NCBI GenBank assembly: GCA_900556575.1
Contig: USPO01000010.1
Span: 1 to 16,238, forward strand
Length of the DNA: 16,238 nt
Direction: 5' to 3'
Source: an uncultured Eubacteriales bacterium
GTDB taxonomy: Bacteria > Bacillota > Clostridia > UBA1381
In this document: piece after piece, positions 15,143 through 16,238 of the stretch
How the letters are laid out: each line of letters begins with the position of its first letter
How positions within the stretch are numbered: position 1 is the stretch's first letter
Translations under genes and position numbers: made by a program
Notes under the pieces: model-generated
Told to the model about the DNA's origin: nothing
The model's database searches: none
What the model saw: only the letters and a program-made list of their open reading frames with translations

Positions 15143-15427
15143 TCAACATCTTTCAAAAGGAATATAAATTCTTTTGTTTCCAAAGGAGTTCATAAGCTTT
15201 TTTCGGACATCTGCCAGACTTTGGGATATTTCTTTTAGTTTAACGACATCATTGCTGTTTTCGGACAGATAAAAAGCATAAGCCAAAGCTTTATCACACA
15301 CCGCTTCCCAGTATAAGCAGATATGTATGTTTTCCATTAACGATTCCTCAAAGCCGTCCAATTCTGTCAGACATTCCAAAGCCGTAAGATTCTTTTCCAA
15401 TGCTGAAATAATGTGCTTGTAGTTCAG
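15143..15427 (-). CDS. Small helical protein of unknown function with a possible CTG start
   Basis: This small acidic, helix-rich protein is not recognised (TALECLTELDGFEESLMENI ... AYAFYLSENSNDVVKLKEIS). The first ordinary start in frame is TTG at 15400, which has no ribosome site. The frame continues upstream as plausible protein (LNYKHIISA) to a CTG at 15427-15425, nine bases from GGAGGA (15442-15437), giving 94 residues. An ATG at 15436 is in the same frame but directly abuts that ribosome site and is followed two codons later by TAA (15430-15428). So either CTG is the start, or an original ATG-led frame was broken by a stop codon. It heads a two-gene operon from a near-consensus promoter, with the 169-residue gene 18 bases downstream. 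Confidence 0.6.
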   Translation of the reverse strand: MNYKHIISALEKNLTALECLTELDGFEESLMENIHICLYWEAVCDKALAYAFYLSENSNDVVKLKEISQSLADVRKKLMNSFGNKRIYIPFERC

Positions 15428-15461
15428 TTAAAACATTCCTCCGATTTGATTATTTTTTCTC

Positions 15462-15490
15462 AGTATATACCGTGTTCCCCTGCTTGTCAA
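15462..15490 (-). promoter_or_regulatory. Strong promoter of the two-gene operon
   Basis: On the minus strand a perfect TTGACA (15490-15485) is followed after exactly 17 bases by TATACT (15467-15462), the closest match to the housekeeping consensus in the window. The leader to the GGAGGA site is about 15-20 bases. The divergent plus-strand promoter lies about 40 bases away. Confidence 0.8.
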
Positions 15491-15507
15491 TAGATTCGGA
15501 CTGTTTT

Positions 15508-15535
15508 TTGTTTATTTTATTTTTTATGATATAAT
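15508..15535 (+). promoter_or_regulatory. Promoter of the 101-residue gene
   Basis: An extended -10 element TGATATAAT (TATAAT at 15530-15535) has only a weak T-rich -35 (TTGTTT, 15508-15513) at 16 bases. It is 45 bases before the ATG at 15580 and divergent from the stronger minus-strand promoter. Confidence 0.6.
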
Positions 15536-15579
15536 TCAATTGTCAGTAAATGATAATTCAGTTAAAGGAGGATAGCAAT

Positions 15580-15885
15580 ATGCAGAACAGCAGACGATAC
15601 TGTGTCACGGCACGGGATAAAATCGCAGAGGAAAACCGACAATTGATAAGCAGCATCGGGAAAAGCCAATTCAATGATTTGGAACCCACCCACGGCGTCA
15701 AAATCACAGCTCAAAATCTTTATGATGTTTTTCCTGCCGATTTTGTACTGGATACGGTTTGCCCGATTCTCAAAAATATGGGCGACCACAGCTTCACCCA
15801 GTCGGTTATAGGCACAACAAAGGAAAGAATGCACCAATTTCAGCACAATAAAAAATATCAAGCCATTTTAAACTACTTAACCTAA
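15580..15885 (+). CDS. Small protein of unknown function
   Basis: This 101-residue protein starts MQNSRRYCVTARDKIAEENR and is soluble, probably helical, with no motif I recognise. ATG at 15580 is set by AAAGGAGG at 15564-15571, eight bases ahead; an in-frame ATG at 15550 lacks a site. The middle contains GVKITAQNLYDVFPADFVLD and the end HQFQHNKKYQAILNYLT. It has its own extended -10 promoter and a strong terminator 57 bases after the stop codon, so it is a single-gene unit. It is divergent from the two-gene unknown operon, and the shared intergenic region suggests possible joint control. There is too little to tell whether it belongs to the mobile element or the host chromosome. Confidence 0.75.
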   Translation: MQNSRRYCVTARDKIAEENRQLISSIGKSQFNDLEPTHGVKITAQNLYDVFPADFVLDTVCPILKNMGDHSFTQSVIGTTKERMHQFQHNKKYQAILNYLT

Positions 15886-15941
15886 AATCTACTTTTTAAA
15901 CAACTATAATCAACTTAATTCCTTAGAACTCCTTATAAAGA

Positions 15942-15981
15942 ATATCCCTCGGACTTTTCTGTTTTTTGGTCCGAGGGATAT
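15942..15981 (+). terminator. Terminator of the 101-residue gene
   Basis: A 13-base-pair perfect stem (ATATCCCTCGGAC 15942-15954 with GTCCGAGGGATAT 15969-15981), extended by weaker pairs, has a T-rich 14-base loop and is followed by TTCTTTG. It lies 57 bases after the stop codon. Confidence 0.85.
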
Positions 15982-16056
15982 TTCTTTGTAAAAAAATTCA
16001 ATCTAAAATCGAATTGATTATATCGTGATAAATAACACTTTTCGATACAAAACAAA

Positions 16057-16129
16057 ATCCCCTCCGTACTCAATGCGTACTCCAAATCAAAATCGGAGTA
16101 CGTTTAGAGTACGGAAGGGGATATTTTTT
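16057..16129. terminator. Long hairpin terminator before the right-edge gene
   Basis: The arms 16057-16083 and 16095-16122 pair over about 23 base pairs with one bulged base and a small internal loop (AATG opposite TTTA). The plus strand continues ATATTTTTTATT and the minus strand ATTTTGTTTTG, so it can stop transcription in both directions. On the minus strand it would end the gene entering from the right edge. Confidence 0.8.
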
Positions 16130-16178
16130 ATTATTGAGTACGCAAGCCTAAATCAGCAAATCGAGCAAACCACGCAGA

Positions 16179-16238
16179 TTAGCCTTTCATAGCCTCTTCA
16201 ACAGCAACAGCGCAAGCAACAGTAGCACCAACCATAGG
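16179..16238 (-). CDS. C-terminal end of a gene entering from the right
   Basis: The minus strand is open from the window edge to TAA at 16181-16179, giving 19 codons that read PMVGATVACAVAVEEAMKG. The Ala/Val-rich helix and even codon use look like the end of a well-expressed metabolic enzyme, but the piece is too short to name. A long hairpin terminator about 50 bases downstream supports a real gene end here. Confidence 0.55.
   Translation of the reverse strand, partial: PMVGATVACAVAVEEAMKG

Noticed and set aside
8727..15430. TAA read as a sense codon, suggested by two in-frame TAA codons
   Set aside because: Other genes here end normally with TAA (for example at 901-903 and 2451-2453), and the ATPase gene also has a frameshift, so mutation is the simpler explanation.
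7901..15510. Shared AACAGTCCG sequence at 7904 and, inverted, near 15497-15505 as a long-range repeat
   Set aside because: Only about nine bases match and one copy is part of a terminator stem; chance is enough to explain it.
9245..16178. Attachment-site direct repeats bounding an integrated element
   Set aside because: I looked for matching ends near the integrase operon and on the right and found only the short AT-rich 13-mer inside the region, so no boundary is claimed.

Overview
The window looks like a low-to-middle GC Bacillota (Clostridia) chromosome, most like a gut Ruminococcus/Oscillospiraceae-type organism. The grounds are strong AGGAGG-type ribosome binding sites, A/T-ending codons, TTGACA/TATAAT promoters, a GAAC-N4-GTTC SOS box and proteins typical of that group. 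The genus is an inference. No tRNA, rRNA or CRISPR array was seen.

Region 1 (1-7940, plus strand) is a six-gene operon running off the left edge. In order it holds the C-terminal part of an SNF2-type helicase, a DUF4391-like protein, a two-helix membrane protein, a type III DNA methyltransferase (Mod), a second two-helix membrane protein, and a type III restriction endonuclease/helicase (Res). Genes overlap or nearly touch, so co-translation is likely, and a symmetric terminator closes the operon at 7901-7938. Base composition is a mosaic: the core genes are about 40-55% GC. The two membrane-protein genes and the central target-recognition part of Mod are about 15-25% GC in sampled 60-base lines. 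This suggests a conserved restriction scaffold with swappable specificity and accessory membrane parts.

Region 2 (7953-9308, minus strand) is an AAA ATPase/DUF4143 gene with its promoter and ribosome site intact but broken by one frameshift and one in-frame stop codon.

Region 3 (9392-14600) carries mobile-element functions. A minus-strand operon encodes two tandem excisionase-like proteins, a tyrosine integrase and a small unknown protein, behind a roughly 340-base leader with two hairpins. Divergent from it is a small serine recombinase with inverted repeats and a LexA-type SOS box at its promoter. Then comes a minus-strand protein with two winged-helix units resembling plasmid replication initiators, with iteron-like repeats upstream of its promoter. 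No relaxase, conjugation genes or certain attachment sites are visible, so the element type and limits are unknown.

Region 4 (14360-16238) holds a hairpin/repeat-rich gene-free stretch, a two-gene minus-strand operon of unknown function from a near-consensus promoter, a divergent small unknown gene, two strong terminators, and the last 19 codons of a minus-strand gene entering from the right edge.
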